DNA of 64,000 nucleotides from Frigoribacterium sp. JB110 (GTDB taxonomy: Bacteria > Actinomycetota > Actinomycetes > Actinomycetales > Microbacteriaceae), in the NCBI RefSeq assembly GCF_900163665.1, contig NZ_FUIA01000008.1, positions 107,996 through 171,995 of the forward strand, written 5' to 3'. Positions 8,348-18,110 of the stretch are shown here, one piece after another. Both the position numbers and the translations under genes were made by a program. Below the pieces are notes generated by a model. The model was not told where the DNA came from and did no database searches. It saw only the letters and a program-made list of their open reading frames with translations. The number at the start of each line of letters is the position of its first letter. Position 1 is the stretch's first letter.

Positions 8348-9261
8348 TCCTCGTCGGCATCGACGTCGGAGGCTCCGGCACCAGGATCGCGCTCGGCGGC
8401 TCCGTGTCGGCGCGGCACGACCTGCCTGAGCTGGCTGCGTCGGTCGTCGCCGCCGACCCGCGCGCAGCGGTGACCGCTATGGGCGAACACGCCGCGCGCA
8501 TGGCGGGCGGCGTGCCGATCACGGCAGTCGCCATCGGTGCGGCTGGGCTCACCACCCACGCGAAGGGGCCCCGTGCCCTCGAGGGCGCGGCCCGCCACGC
8601 GTTCGGCACCGAGCGGGCGATCGTGACCTCCGACATCGTCACCGCACACCTCGGAGCCCTCGACGGTGCCCCGGGAGCCGTGCTCGCGGCAGGCACCGGA
8701 TCGATCGCACTCGGCACCGACCTCGCAGGGGCATGGCACCGCGTCGACGGATGGGGCCACCTGCTCGGCGACCTCGGCTCAGGTGCCTGGATCGGCATGG
8801 AAGCGCTGCGCGCTGCGGCAGAGCACCTCGACGGCAGGTGCGACGACGCCCCGGGTCTCGCCGACATCGCAACCGAGGCGTTCGGCGATCTGGTCGACTG
8901 GCCAGCCGCCGTCTACCCTGCCGTCGACCGCGCCAGGATCTTCGGCTCCCTCGTGCCGCGCGTCGTCGAATGCGCCGATCACGATTCCCGGGCCGCGAGG
9001 ATCCTCGACGCTGCCGCATCGCACCTGGCAGCGACCCTGCTGGCCGCGCTCGCCGACGACGTCCCGGAGCGCGTCACCCTGACCGGGGGCCTGGCACGCG
9101 CCGACCGCATCACCGCTCCGCTGCTCGCCCGTGTGCGGGCGGCGCGGCCGGGCGTCGAGGTGGTGCGGGCGCTCGGCTCCCCCCTCGACGGGGCGATCGC
9201 CCTCGCCGATCGCCTCCGCGAGAATCCCGACCCGCTGCCCGGCCACACACGGGTGGTGTGA
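8344..9261 (+). CDS. BadF/BadG-type N-acetylglucosamine (or MurNAc) kinase
   Basis: A 305-residue ASKHA kinase. GIDVGGSGTRIAL is phosphate loop 1, AAGTGSIALG (about residue 117-126) phosphate loop 2, and GWGHLLGDLGSGAWIG the sugar-binding block typical of GlcNAc kinases of the BadF/BadG group. VTLTGGLARA is the adenosine motif. It would phosphorylate GlcNAc or MurNAc released by the GH3 and GH20 hexosaminidases. It follows the short ORF with an ATGA overlap and converges on the GH20 gene 23 bases away. Confidence 0.87.
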   Translation: MILVGIDVGGSGTRIALGGSVSARHDLPELAASVVAADPRAAVTAMGEHAARMAGGVPITAVAIGAAGLTTHAKGPRALEGAARHAFGTERAIVTSDIVTAHLGALDGAPGAVLAAGTGSIALGTDLAGAWHRVDGWGHLLGDLGSGAWIGMEALRAAAEHLDGRCDDAPGLADIATEAFGDLVDWPAAVYPAVDRARIFGSLVPRVVECADHDSRAARILDAAASHLAATLLAALADDVPERVTLTGGLARADRITAPLLARVRAARPGVEVVRALGSPLDGAIALADRLRENPDPLPGHTRVV

Positions 9262-9284
9262 TCTGATCCGCCGGGGACGGAGCC

Positions 9285-10913
9285 CTATTCCATCGTGATG
9301 GGCGTGTGCCCCGTGTCGATCAGGCGGTTCAGCTCCGCCTGCCGCTGCGCCAGCGACTTGGGCGAACCCTGCGCGTCGGGGCGGCGCTGCCACGGAGCCG
9401 GTCCTTCCGACGGGCGGAACTCGACGCCGGCCGCCCTCAGTCTCTCGAGATGCGCGTCGAGACGCGGGGCGAACTCATCCGGATCGCCCGGCCCCCGCCA
9501 GAGCGCCTCGGCGAGGGCGCAGACCCGCGGGAAGGCGTAGAAATCGACCATGCGCGGGTCGTCGACGTTCTCCGTCCACAGGTTCGCCTGGCCGCCGAGC
9601 ACATGCTGTGCCGCCTCATCTGTGAGCCCGTCGGGCATCGGGTCGAAGGCGAGCACGGTGTCCGCGTCGACGATCGTGCCGATCGGGATCGGCTCGTCCG
9701 CACCGTCCGACTGCCGGTAATCGAGGTAGACGGAGGTGTCGGCCGCAGAGACGACGTCGTGGCCGGCCTCGGCGGCACGGGCGACGGCGCGCGAGCCGCG
9801 CCACACGGTCACGAGCGTGTCGACGCGCGACGGCGGCCCGTCCAGCACCTCCTCCCACCCCATCGCACGACGCCCGAGCCCGGCGAGGTGCGCCTCCAGT
9901 CGAGAGACGAACCAGCCCTGCAGCTCCGCGACCGACCCCAGCCCGAGTTCGGCCGCACGCGCGACGGACTCCGGATCGTTCTGCCACGGTTCGGTCGGGC
10001 ACTCGTCGGAGCCGATGCCGATGACCTCGCTGGGGAAGATGTCGACCAGCTCGTCGAGCACGTCGCAGCAGAACGCCACCGTCGACTCGCGCATGTTCAG
10101 CACATGGCTGCTGATGCCCCACCCTCCAGGCACCTCGGCGGGAGCACGACCCGGAATGCCGAGTTCGGGATAGGCGGCGACGGCTGCGCCGACGTGACCC
10201 GGCAGATCGACCTCCGGCACGACGAGAACGCCGCGCAGCTCGGCATAGGCGACGATCTCGCGGAGGTCGTCGCGGGAGTAGAAGCCGCCGTGGGGCCTCG
10301 CATCGAACACGCCGGCCGTGCGATGACCGACCTGCGAACGCGGCCGCCACCCGCCGATCTCGGTCAGCGCCGGGTGCTTGTCGATCTGCACCCGCCAGCC
10401 CTGATCGTCGGTGAGATGCAGGTGGAACACGTTCAGTTTGTGCATCGCGAGCAGATCGATCAGGCGCCGGATCTCCCGCGGTGCGAAGAAATGGCGCGCC
10501 ACGTCGAGCATGACCCCGCGCCAGCGCATCCGGGGACCGTCGACGATCTCGACGCACGGGAGCGTCCACGCGGTGCGACCGATCGGCGCGGAGCGGTGCA
10601 CGTCGGGCGGGAGCAGCTGCAGCAGCGTCTGTGCGCCGTGCAGCGCGCCCGCCGCGTCGCCCGCGCGCACGACGACGCCGTCGGTGCCCACGCTCACCGC
10701 GTAGTGCTCAGCGGCGAGCGCGGAGTCGATCCGGATGTCGATGCTCGCCCCGGGCGTCGTCGTCACCGGCGCAGGGAGGCCGCAGGCCGTGCGCAGGCGC
10801 TGTGCGAGGAGCGCTCCGGCGGGCTCGGCGTCATGCGACGCGCTGATCGCGCAGCTCGCGTCGAGCACGAAGACGGAATCAGATGTGGCCATGGTGGCGG
10901 GCTGGGGGATCAC
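9285..10913 (-). CDS. Glycoside hydrolase family 20 beta-N-acetylhexosaminidase
   Basis: A 542-residue enzyme. A GH20b-like N-terminal domain (about 1-125) precedes the barrel. RGVMLDVARHFF and LHLTDDQGWR are family signatures, and GIGSDECPTEPW has the catalytic Asp-Glu pair (about residue 300) used in substrate-assisted removal of terminal GlcNAc/GalNAc. No signal peptide is seen, so it acts on imported sugars. The GTG at 10913 is preferred because GAGAGG lies seven bases before it; the ATG at 10892 lacks a ribosome site. Divergent from the ROK regulator. Confidence 0.92.
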   Translation of the reverse strand: MIPQPATMATSDSVFVLDASCAISASHDAEPAGALLAQRLRTACGLPAPVTTTPGASIDIRIDSALAAEHYAVSVGTDGVVVRAGDAAGALHGAQTLLQLLPPDVHRSAPIGRTAWTLPCVEIVDGPRMRWRGVMLDVARHFFAPREIRRLIDLLAMHKLNVFHLHLTDDQGWRVQIDKHPALTEIGGWRPRSQVGHRTAGVFDARPHGGFYSRDDLREIVAYAELRGVLVVPEVDLPGHVGAAVAAYPELGIPGRAPAEVPGGWGISSHVLNMRESTVAFCCDVLDELVDIFPSEVIGIGSDECPTEPWQNDPESVARAAELGLGSVAELQGWFVSRLEAHLAGLGRRAMGWEEVLDGPPSRVDTLVTVWRGSRAVARAAEAGHDVVSAADTSVYLDYRQSDGADEPIPIGTIVDADTVLAFDPMPDGLTDEAAQHVLGGQANLWTENVDDPRMVDFYAFPRVCALAEALWRGPGDPDEFAPRLDAHLERLRAAGVEFRPSEGPAPWQRRPDAQGSPKSLAQRQAELNRLIDTGHTPITME

Positions 10914-10952
10914 AGAAGCGCCTCTCGTCGACGTCGGTGGCGTGCAGTTCGG

Positions 10953-10966
10953 TATAGGTTATTTGC
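10953..10966. promoter_or_regulatory. Candidate ROK operator or -10 region in the GH20/ROK divergent gap
   Basis: TATAGGTTATTTGC lies 37 bases before the preferred ROK start and shares ATAG[AG]TTATT with the palindrome at 8050-8062. It may be the operator for the ROK protein, acting on both genes, or simply the -10 element of the ROK promoter. The shared core is short. Confidence 0.3.
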
Positions 10967-11002
10967 AGAATGGTCTCTGAGGCGAGCGAAAGGGGAACGC
11001 AC

Positions 11003-12130
11003 ATGGCTCGCAGGGGCGCCGAGTCCCGGCTCGCGACGAAGCTGCTGCCGACAGACGCGCGTGCGCACAACCGCACCCTCGTCATCCAGACGGTGCTGCG
11101 CTCGCGCGACGTCAGCAGGGCAGATGTCGCGCGCATCACCGGCCTGTCGCGGATCACCGTCTCCGAGCTGGTCGCAGGGCTCGTCTCCGACGGCATCATC
11201 GTCGAGACGGGGTCACGGGCGACGGCAGGTCGTCCTGGCAAGCCGGCGACGCTGCTCGCCATCAATCCGGATGTCTTCACCACCGTCGCCGTCGATCTGA
11301 GCCAGCCCGGCGAGTTCCACGGCTCGCTGCTGACCCTCGACGGCTCCGAGATCCGCCACGCCGTCGTCGACGGGAACGCCCGCGGTGACGGCGCCGTCGC
11401 ACAGGTGCTGGGCCTGGTCGCTCAGCTGGCGGAGTCCACGACCATACCGATCGGCGGCATCGGCATAGGCACGCCAGGCATCGTCGACGATTCAGGCGTC
11501 GTGCTCGAATCGACGAACCTGGGCTGGCGCAGGCTCGCGCTCGCCGACGTCGTCAGAGAGCGATTCTCCGTGCCGACGCGCGTCGAGAACGACGCGAACG
11601 CCGCAATCGTCTCGGAGCTCGACTCGCAGCACAGCGACGACCTGCTGCTCGTCAGAGTCGGCGCCGGTCTCGGCGGCGCCGCATTCGTCGGCGGACAGCT
11701 GGTGCGCGGGGCCAGCTTCGCCGCGGGAGAGTTCGCGCACGTACGCACTCCCCCGGCTGCCGACGGCTCCGCCACCGTCGAGGAGTCCGTGCAGTCGCTG
11801 CTGCGCATGGCCGACCGACTGCGCGATCAGCTGCCGGATCGTCCGGAGGCCGCTGCGCTCCTGGAGGCGACCCAGCGCCAGATCGGTGCACTCATCGGGC
11901 AGACCCTCACTCCGGCCGTCGCCATGCTCGACGTGCCGAGGGTCATCATCGACGGGCCGCGCGAGCTGGACGTGGCCATCATCGCGGAGGCCGCGCAGAC
12001 GGCCATCCGGAATCAGCGCAGCCTCGTCTCCGGGCGGCTGTGCGCAGTGATGCCTGGAGTGAACGGTCCTGACGCGGTGCTGCTCGGAATGTCGGGCATC
12101 GTGAGATCGCTGGCGATCGCCGCGCTCTGA
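11003..12130 (+). CDS. ROK-family transcriptional repressor
   Basis: A 375-residue protein: winged-helix DNA-binding domain at about 25-90 (ADVARITGLSRITVSELVAGL is the recognition helix region), then a ROK sugar-kinase-like domain. The zinc-binding cysteine cluster usual in NagC/Mlc-type ROK proteins (CGxxGC) is missing; the matching region reads AGEFAHVRTPPAADG. The ATG at 11003 has AAGGGG seven bases before it; an in-frame ATG at 10970 lacks one. Position between GH20 and nagB suggests it controls amino-sugar genes, responding to GlcNAc or GlcNAc 6-phosphate (inferred). Confidence 0.87.
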   Translation: MARRGAESRLATKLLPTDARAHNRTLVIQTVLRSRDVSRADVARITGLSRITVSELVAGLVSDGIIVETGSRATAGRPGKPATLLAINPDVFTTVAVDLSQPGEFHGSLLTLDGSEIRHAVVDGNARGDGAVAQVLGLVAQLAESTTIPIGGIGIGTPGIVDDSGVVLESTNLGWRRLALADVVRERFSVPTRVENDANAAIVSELDSQHSDDLLLVRVGAGLGGAAFVGGQLVRGASFAAGEFAHVRTPPAADGSATVEESVQSLLRMADRLRDQLPDRPEAAALLEATQRQIGALIGQTLTPAVAMLDVPRVIIDGPRELDVAIIAEAAQTAIRNQRSLVSGRLCAVMPGVNGPDAVLLGMSGIVRSLAIAAL

Positions 12131-12210
12131 CGGGGCAGGGCTGCCCACAGCCGCCGATCACCGACGCTCGTTAGAATCGGCCGAGCCAGATGAGAAAGGC
12201 CGATTCCTCC

Positions 12211-12822
12211 ATGAGCGCCACGCCCCAGTCGCCCCCACGCCGCCGCCCCGCACTCGGGTACTTCATCTTCGCCAGCAGATGGCTGCAGGCACCGCTCTAC
12301 ATCGGGCTGATCATCGCGCAGGTCGTGTACGTCGTGGTGTTCATGATCGACCTCTGGCACCTGATCGAGACGGTCATCCACGACATCACGCACCTCAACG
12401 AGGCGACGATCATGCTGGGCGTGCTCGGCCTCATCGACGTGGTGATGATCGCGAACCTGCTCATCATGGTGATCATGGGCGGCTACGAGATATTCGTCTC
12501 GAAGCTGCGAGTCAATGATCATCCGGATCAGCCCGACTGGCTCAGCCATGTCAATGCGAACGTGCTGAAGGTGAAGCTGGCGATCTCGATCATCAGCATC
12601 TCGTCGATCCACCTGTTGCGCACCTTCATCGAGGTGGGCGACATCGGCGCTCCCACCGACGAATCTGTCACCGGCGAGCAGTACACGACGGAGGGCGTGT
12701 TCTGGCAGGTGGTGATTCACATGGCGTTCATCGTCTCGGCCGTCGCACTGGCGTGGATCGACCGGATGTCGGCGCAGCACCCGTCCGTCGAGCCCAGCGA
12801 GATCCCTACGGGACGTCCCTGA
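12211..12822 (+). CDS. YqhA / TIGR00645 family inner-membrane protein
   Basis: About 203 residues with four hydrophobic helices. The order [34 protein letters not shown] and [19 protein letters not shown] is that of the YqhA family (UPF0114), whose function is unknown. An in-frame ATG at 12190 would add seven residues; 12211 is preferred because GAGAAAGG precedes it, though at long spacing. It converges on nagB with only three bases between the stop codons. Confidence 0.87.
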   Translation: MSATPQSPPRRRPALGYFIFASRWLQAPLYIGLIIAQVVYVVVFMIDLWHLIETVIHDITHLNEATIMLGVLGLIDVVMIANLLIMVIMGGYEIFVSKLRVNDHPDQPDWLSHVNANVLKVKLAISIISISSIHLLRTFIEVGDIGAPTDESVTGEQYTTEGVFWQVVIHMAFIVSAVALAWIDRMSAQHPSVEPSEIPTGRP

Positions 12823-12825
12823 CGC

Positions 12826-13605
12826 CTACAGTCCCTGCCAGGCGGGCTTGTTGTCGTAGGTGTAGCGGTAGTAGTCCGCGAAGCGGAGGGCACCGGCTGC
12901 CGGCTCATCGACGATCACCGTGACGTGCGGGTGCAGCTGGACGGCGGAGCCCGGCAGCGACGCGGTGACGGGGCCCTCGACGGCGCCGGCGACCGCCTCG
13001 GCCTTGCCAGCGCCGAACGCGAGCAGCACCAGGTGACGCGCCTCGAGGATCGTGCCCAGCCCCTGCGTCACGCAGTGCCTCGGCACATCGTCCGGCGACG
13101 CGAAGAAGCGCGCGTTGTCCTCACGGGTCTGCCTGGTCAGCGTCTTCACCCGTGTGCGCGAGGCGAAGGACGAGCCCGGCTCATTGAAGCCGATGTGCCC
13201 GTCGGTGCCGATTCCGAGCAGCTGCACGTCGACGCCGCCCGCCGCGGCGATCGCCTCGTCGTAGTCGGTCGCCGCGCGCTCGACCGCACTGGCCGCGCCG
13301 TCCGGAACACGCACGAGCCGAGGGTCGAGCCCGAGCGGCTCGACCACCTCGCGCGAGATGACCGAGCGGTAGCTCTCCGGATGCTCCGGGGCGAGGCCCA
13401 CATACTCGTCGAGTGCGAAGCCGCGCACCCGCGAGACATCGGTTCCGGAGAACTCCTCGCGCAGAGCCCGATACACGGGCAGCGGTGTCGACCCCGTCGC
13501 CAGGCCGAGCACAGCGTCCGGCTTGCCGCGCACGAGGCGCGCAATCGCCTCGGCTGCCAACTGACCGCCTGACGCCTCGTCGGCGACGATCACGACCTCT
13601 GCCAT
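12826..13605 (-). CDS. nagB: Glucosamine-6-phosphate deaminase
   Basis: A 259-residue enzyme of the NagB/RpiA fold, the usual length. GLATGSTPLPVYRAL is the phosphate-binding loop, FALDEYVGL carries the catalytic Asp, and GIGTDGHIGFNEPGSSF the active-site signature. It converts glucosamine 6-phosphate to fructose 6-phosphate and ammonia, the last step for sugars taken up by the neighbouring genes. The ATG at 13605 matches known N-termini; a frame extends upstream to 13782 but with unrelated sequence. NagA is not in the window. Confidence 0.94.
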   Translation of the reverse strand: MAEVVIVADEASGGQLAAEAIARLVRGKPDAVLGLATGSTPLPVYRALREEFSGTDVSRVRGFALDEYVGLAPEHPESYRSVISREVVEPLGLDPRLVRVPDGAASAVERAATDYDEAIAAAGGVDVQLLGIGTDGHIGFNEPGSSFASRTRVKTLTRQTREDNARFFASPDDVPRHCVTQGLGTILEARHLVLLAFGAGKAEAVAGAVEGPVTASLPGSAVQLHPHVTVIVDEPAAGALRFADYYRYTYDNKPAWQGL

Positions 13606-13815
13606 CTGCACGGCTCCGTTCATCGGGGAAGGATTCGTTCCATCCTTGCATCCCCTCGGCTTCGTGCGCGGCGACAGACGACCTCTTCTCGTTCCTCTTA
13701 CCCCACGATCGTTTCCGCATTGTGATGACTGGCCGGGATATTCCCAAATCCGCCGAATTACACTCTGGGGAGGACCGTGCATTTTCCGATTTCATCGGCC
13801 CAGGGGGTACAACCA

Positions 13816-15219
13816 ATGACTGACGGTGGAACCGCACCGATCGAGTCCGTCGAGGTCACCGACGTGACCGAGGACAAGCCGCGCCGCAGGCGCCGCACCG
13901 GCCTGTGGCTCGGCATCGGCATTCCAGGCGGCCTGCTCGTCGCGGGCGCCATCGCTGCGTCCTTTGTGCTGATCGCCCCTGGAGTGGCCGTGGCAGGTGC
14001 ACCCGTCGGCTTCCACACGGCAGGCACGGCGGCGCAGGCGATCGAGCAGCGCGTCGACGACGCGACGATCTCCATCGGCGGCGTCGAGGTCACCGGCGAG
14101 GACCTCGGCGCGCAGGTCGACGCAGAAGAGGCAGCCACCAGGGCGTTCGAGGACCACCCGCTGTGGAAGATCTCGGACTGGAACCCGCAGGACCCGTACG
14201 CCCCCACTGTCACGATCGACGACGACACGGCGATCGAGACTCTCCAGGAGCAGGCTCCCGACCTCTTCGTCGAGCCGGTCGACGCCGAAGTCGAGTTCTC
14301 CGACGGGGCGTTCGTCGCCGTTGCGGCGGAGCCAGGCTCCGGCCCCGACCTCGAGGCCCTGGCTGCCGACCTCAGCACTGCGCTCGTCGCAGGCGACGGC
14401 GGCATCACCGTCTCGGCCGATTCTGTCGAAGTCGTCGCGACCACGAGCACTGATGCCGCGAAGAAGCAGGCCGCTGCGCTCAACGAGCTGGCAGAGGGCG
14501 CCGGCTTCTACGTCGACGACGAACGCGCCGTGCCCGTCAGCACGAAGCAGCTGAACTCCTGGCTCGACGTCGCCCCTGACGGCGAGGGCGGCTTCGCCGT
14601 CACCGCCGACACGGCGGGGATTCAGAAGGTCGTCGATGCGCTTCCGGAGAAGGTCGACCGCGAGGCGCAGGACGTCACGCAGATCGTCGACACCGCGGGT
14701 GCCGTGCTCGACGGCGGCGAGGGTCAGGACGGCTGGAAGGTCAACAGCATCGACGGCGTGGCCGCGAAGTACGCGAAGGCCCTCGAATCCGGCAAGGGCT
14801 CCCTCGCGCTCGACGTCGACACAGTCGAGGCGGAGGTCACCACACTCGAGCGGCGCCTCGAAGTCGACCTCGGCAAGCTGCAGGCATACGCGATCGAGAA
14901 CGACAAGGTCGTGAAGACGTTCCCGGTCTCGCCCGGCAAGGCGGGCAGTGAGACCGATCAGGGCACCTTCAAGACCTACGTCAAGCTGACCTCGCAGAAC
15001 ATGGGCAACGAGGACACCACGGAGCCGCCGTACTACTACACCCCGAACGTGCCGAACGTGATGTACTTCAACGGCTCGGAGGGTTTCCACGGCACCTACT
15101 GGCACAACGAGTTCGGCGTTCAGCCGATGAGCCACGGCTGCGTGAATATGAGCGTCGCCGACTCCAAGTGGCTGTTCGACTGGACCCCTGTCGGCACCGA
15201 CGTGTGGGTGCATGCCTGA
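13816..15219 (+). CDS. L,D-transpeptidase with peptidoglycan-binding domains
   Basis: A 467-residue membrane-anchored protein. An arginine-rich cytoplasmic tail (RRRRRTG) is followed by one helix (about 28-55), then putative peptidoglycan-binding type 4 regions (about 60-320), then a C-terminal YkuD domain. HGTYWHNEFG and MSHGCVNM (about 437-444) form the active site, with the Cys as nucleophile. It should make 3-3 cross-links in the cell wall. The ATG at 13816 has AGGGGG eight bases before it and is preferred over 13777. It is alone in its transcription unit, with a 210-bp promoter gap shared with nagB. Confidence 0.92.
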   Translation: MTDGGTAPIESVEVTDVTEDKPRRRRRTGLWLGIGIPGGLLVAGAIAASFVLIAPGVAVAGAPVGFHTAGTAAQAIEQRVDDATISIGGVEVTGEDLGAQVDAEEAATRAFEDHPLWKISDWNPQDPYAPTVTIDDDTAIETLQEQAPDLFVEPVDAEVEFSDGAFVAVAAEPGSGPDLEALAADLSTALVAGDGGITVSADSVEVVATTSTDAAKKQAAALNELAEGAGFYVDDERAVPVSTKQLNSWLDVAPDGEGGFAVTADTAGIQKVVDALPEKVDREAQDVTQIVDTAGAVLDGGEGQDGWKVNSIDGVAAKYAKALESGKGSLALDVDTVEAEVTTLERRLEVDLGKLQAYAIENDKVVKTFPVSPGKAGSETDQGTFKTYVKLTSQNMGNEDTTEPPYYYTPNVPNVMYFNGSEGFHGTYWHNEFGVQPMSHGCVNMSVADSKWLFDWTPVGTDVWVHA

Positions 15220-15309
15220 TCTCGGACGCCGGATGCGCGGCGCTGACCGTGATCGTCGCCTGTTGGCCGAGGCTTCCCGTTTCCGCCCCGGATGTCCTAC
15301 CCTGAGACC

Positions 15310-15762
15310 ATGACGGAACTGCGCCTTGTCGAATTGTCCGCCGAGACCATCGTGGCGGTCAACAACCTCTCGCTGAAGCCCGGCCAGGAGCAGTTCCTCG
15401 CGCCGGTGTCGTACGGCATCGCGGCAACGGTGCTCGACCCGTCGTCGACCTGGCAGCGTGTCGTCATCGGCGATGAGGGCGTCGTCGGCTTCATCAGCGC
15501 CAGCTTCGGCGGCGAGACGACCATCGACTATCTCGACTCCGTGCTGTGGCGCATCAACGTCGACGCAGACGATCAGCGTCGCGGCGTCGGCCGCTTCGCC
15601 GTGACGGCTCTGCTCGAGGAGGCGCGCTCGCGCGGCTTCGACCACGTCAACGTCATCTACGAGGCTGGTGAGGGCGGCCCTGAAGCGTTTTTCCACCGTG
15701 TCGGGTTCACACCGGTCGGCGAGACCGAGTACGGTGAAGTAGTCGCGCAGATCCGCCTGTAG
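15310..15762 (+). CDS. GNAT family N-acetyltransferase
   Basis: A 150-residue acetyltransferase. WRINVDADDQRRGVGRFAV is motif A, the acetyl-CoA pyrophosphate loop (Q/R-x-x-G-x-G), and AFFHRVGFTPVGET is motif B near the C-terminus. It resembles the streptothricin/spermidine-type GNATs, but the substrate is not evident. The ATG at 15310 is preferred over one six codons upstream on homology grounds. Followed by two stem-loops. Confidence 0.82.
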   Translation: MTELRLVELSAETIVAVNNLSLKPGQEQFLAPVSYGIAATVLDPSSTWQRVVIGDEGVVGFISASFGGETTIDYLDSVLWRINVDADDQRRGVGRFAVTALLEEARSRGFDHVNVIYEAGEGGPEAFFHRVGFTPVGETEYGEVVAQIRL

Positions 15763-15787
15763 GCGTCGGCGACCATCCCGAAATCTT

Positions 15788-15867
15788 CAGGACGCTTCGT
15801 CGCGTCCTGAGTCAAGTCGGCGGCGGGGTCTCGTATCCCCCTCCCCCAACGAGACTCCGTCGCCGCC
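15788..15867. terminator. Two stem-loops after the GNAT gene
   Basis: First hairpin: CAGGACGC (15788-15795) pairs with GCGTCCTG (15802-15809). Second: arms about 15819-15834 and 15849-15867 (GGCGGCGGGGTCTCGT against ACGAGACTCCGTCGCCGCC) around a C-rich loop, followed by CTTCTTC. Together they probably end the GNAT transcript; the next gene starts at 15957. Confidence 0.65.
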
Positions 15868-15956
15868 CTTCTTCGCTGAGTGCCCAGAGGATTCACCCCA
15901 GACGCGGTGTCCGATTCCCGCTAGTAGGTGGGGGCGGAACGTGCGATGGTTGAGGG

Positions 15957-17462
15957 GTGCTCACGACCGCGACCTTCGATGAACGGTTCCGTGCGATCGC
16001 CGCGCGCGACCCGCGGTTCGACGGACAGTTCGTCACGGCCGTGCGCTCCACCGGCATCTACTGCAAGCCGAGCTGCCCGGCGCGCACACCGAAGCCGAGC
16101 AACGTCTCGTTCTACCCGACGAGCGCCGCCGCGCACGAGGCGGGGTACAGGGCGTGCAAGCGCTGCCTGCCTGAGGCCGCTCCGGGGTCGCCCGAGTGGA
16201 ACCTTCGCGGCGACGCGGCCTCGCGTGCGATGCGGCTCATCGCCGACGGCGTCGTCGAGCGGGAGGGCGTGGCGGGGCTCGGCGCCGCGCTGGGCTACTC
16301 GACACGTCACCTGTCGCGTCTGCTGCGGGCGGAACTCGGCGCAGGTCCGCTCGCCCTCGCCCGCGCCCACAGGGCGCAGACTGCGCGATCCCTGCTCGTC
16401 GACACCAACATGCCTGTCACGTCCGTCGCGTTCTCCGCCGGGTTCGCCAGCGTCAGGCAGTTCAACGACACGATCCTCGAGCTGTTCGGCGTCTCGCCCA
16501 GCGACCTGCGCGCGCAGCGTCGCCTGGAGGCTGCGCGCACGGCGGCCGCTGCTGCCGGGGAGCCTGCCGCGACCGTGCACCTCACGCTGCCTGTGCGGGA
16601 GCCCTTCGACGCAGGCACCCTGTTCGACTGGATGGCGGTCCGCCGTGTCGGCGGCATGGAGGAGGCCGGGCCCCGCTCCTATGCGCGCACGCTGCGACTG
16701 CCGCGCGGGGTCGCCTGGTTCCGCGTGAGCGCGCAGGAGGACTCCCCCGGCGTGCTCCGCCTGGAGGCCCACCTGCACCACATGGCCGATCTGGGCGTGC
16801 TCGTCGCGCGGGTGCGCCGACTGCTCGACCTCGACGCCGATCCCGCCGCCATCGACCAGGCTCTCGCCGCTCACGCGGAGATCGCGCCGCTGGTGGCGCG
16901 CGTTCCCGGCATCAGAGTGCCGGGGACGGTCGACCCGCACGAGATGCTGATCAGGGCGATGATCGGTCAGCAGATCAGCGTAGCGGCGGCCAGAACCCAT
17001 CTCACCGGGCTCGTGCACGCACTCGGGGATCGCCTCGAGATCGCGGGCGAGGAACGGCTCGTGTTCCCCACAATGGCCGCCATCGCCGCGCGCGGCACAG
17101 AAGTGCTGCGGGGCCCTGCAGCTCGCGTGCGGGCCATCGTCTCCGCGGCGGAGTCCGTGGCGACGGGCGAGACCTCGCTGACGGGCGCCGACGACGGAGC
17201 CGATCAGCGCGGAACACTGATGGCGATGCGCGGCATCGGCCCATGGACGGCGGACTATGTCCGGATGCGCGTGCTCAATGACCCCGACGTGTTCCTGTCG
17301 GGCGACGTCGCGCTGCGTGCCGGTGCGGCCTCCGCCGGACTCCCTGCCGACGCGAAGCCTCTCCAGTCGTGGGCGGCGCGCGCCGCACCGTGGCGTTCGT
17401 ACCTCTGCGCGCACCTGTGGCGCGCCGCCTCCGACCAGCACACAACGCGAAGGACATCATGA
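15957..17462 (+). CDS. Ada-AlkA fusion: methylphosphotriester sensor, AraC helix and 3-methyladenine glycosylase
   Basis: A 501-residue three-part protein. Residues 1-80 are the Ada zinc domain: the cysteines of [13 protein letters not shown] and ACKRC bind zinc and accept a methyl group from phosphotriesters. Residues 85-185 are an AraC-type helix-turn-helix ([15 protein letters not shown]). Residues 195-500 are AlkA: the helix-hairpin-helix [15 protein letters not shown] is followed by FLSGDVALR, with the catalytic Asp. It should sense alkylation, activate genes and excise 3-methyladenine. Starts at a GTG; its stop overlaps the ogt start (ATGA). Confidence 0.92.
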   Translation: MLTTATFDERFRAIAARDPRFDGQFVTAVRSTGIYCKPSCPARTPKPSNVSFYPTSAAAHEAGYRACKRCLPEAAPGSPEWNLRGDAASRAMRLIADGVVEREGVAGLGAALGYSTRHLSRLLRAELGAGPLALARAHRAQTARSLLVDTNMPVTSVAFSAGFASVRQFNDTILELFGVSPSDLRAQRRLEAARTAAAAAGEPAATVHLTLPVREPFDAGTLFDWMAVRRVGGMEEAGPRSYARTLRLPRGVAWFRVSAQEDSPGVLRLEAHLHHMADLGVLVARVRRLLDLDADPAAIDQALAAHAEIAPLVARVPGIRVPGTVDPHEMLIRAMIGQQISVAAARTHLTGLVHALGDRLEIAGEERLVFPTMAAIAARGTEVLRGPAARVRAIVSAAESVATGETSLTGADDGADQRGTLMAMRGIGPWTADYVRMRVLNDPDVFLSGDVALRAGAASAGLPADAKPLQSWAARAAPWRSYLCAHLWRAASDQHTTRRTS

Positions 17463-17959
17463 GCTCCGCAATCCACGAGACACTCACCACACCGGACGGC
17501 CCTTTCACGGTGCTCGCGGACACTGACGGATCGGTGATGGCATCCGGCTGGACCGACGACATCGCATCGCTCGTGGCGCGGCTGCGGCCCGCGTCCCGGC
17601 CGGAGCGGCTGGTCACGGGTTCGATGCCGTCAGCGGCAGCATCCGTGCGCGCCTACTACGACGGCGACCTCGGCGCACTGGAATCCGTCGCCGTGAGTCT
17701 GCACGGCACAGAGATGCAGATCAGAGGGTGGACGGCGCTGCGCGGCATCTCGCCGGGCGCCCCGCTCACCTACGCCGAGTTCGCCGAGGCTCTGGGCTCC
17801 CCCTCCGCCGTGCGGGCCGCCGCCTCCATCTGCGCCCGCAACGCCGCGGCGCTGTTCGTGCCCTGCCACCGCGTGCTGCGCTCCGACGGGTCCCTGGGAG
17901 GCTTCGCCTGGGGCCTCGACATCAAGCGAAGCCTCCTCACCCGCGAAGCCCAAGCCTGA
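17459..17959 (+). CDS. ogt: Methylated-DNA-protein-cysteine methyltransferase
   Basis: A 166-residue O6-alkylguanine-DNA alkyltransferase. [19 protein letters not shown] carries the acceptor Cys (PCHRV) and the conserved Gly-Gly turn; [13 protein letters not shown] is the DNA-binding helix pair. It removes O6-methyl groups from guanine in a suicide reaction. Overlaps the Ada-AlkA gene by ATGA, so repair of the main kinds of alkyl damage is encoded together. An upstream in-frame extension to 17369 lies inside the Ada-AlkA gene and is rejected. Confidence 0.94.
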   Translation: MSSAIHETLTTPDGPFTVLADTDGSVMASGWTDDIASLVARLRPASRPERLVTGSMPSAAASVRAYYDGDLGALESVAVSLHGTEMQIRGWTALRGISPGAPLTYAEFAEALGSPSAVRAAASICARNAAALFVPCHRVLRSDGSLGGFAWGLDIKRSLLTREAQA

Positions 17960-18002
17960 CCAGCCCGCGATCCCCAGTATTCGACGCACTCAGCAGTACG
18001 CG

Positions 18003-18110
18003 GATCCTGGGGTTCTGGGTGCGTGCAGCGCAAGGCGGAGGCGGGAGCGGGGCCGAGAGCCCCGCGACCAACGACAACGCAGCGATGTGCGTGCCCAGAA
18101 CCCCAGGATC
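18003..18110. repeat. Large inverted repeat between ogt and purH (terminator)
   Basis: GATCCTGGGGTTCTGGG at 18003-18019 is a perfect inverted copy of 18094-18110, which includes the last codons of purH. The 74-bp interior holds a second small hairpin (GGGGCCGAGAGCCCC near 18049-18063). It sits between converging genes and can end transcription from either side. Confidence 0.65.

Noticed and set aside
9306..11300. 664-residue plus-strand frame opposite the GH20 gene
   Set aside because: Runs antisense to GH20 and into the ROK gene; its translation is Arg/Asp/His-rich low-complexity sequence typical of GC-rich shadow frames, while the GH20 product has clear catalytic motifs.
13792..15696. 634-residue minus-strand frame
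   Set aside because: Mirror of the L,D-transpeptidase and GNAT genes, which have real active-site motifs; no family resemblance of its own.
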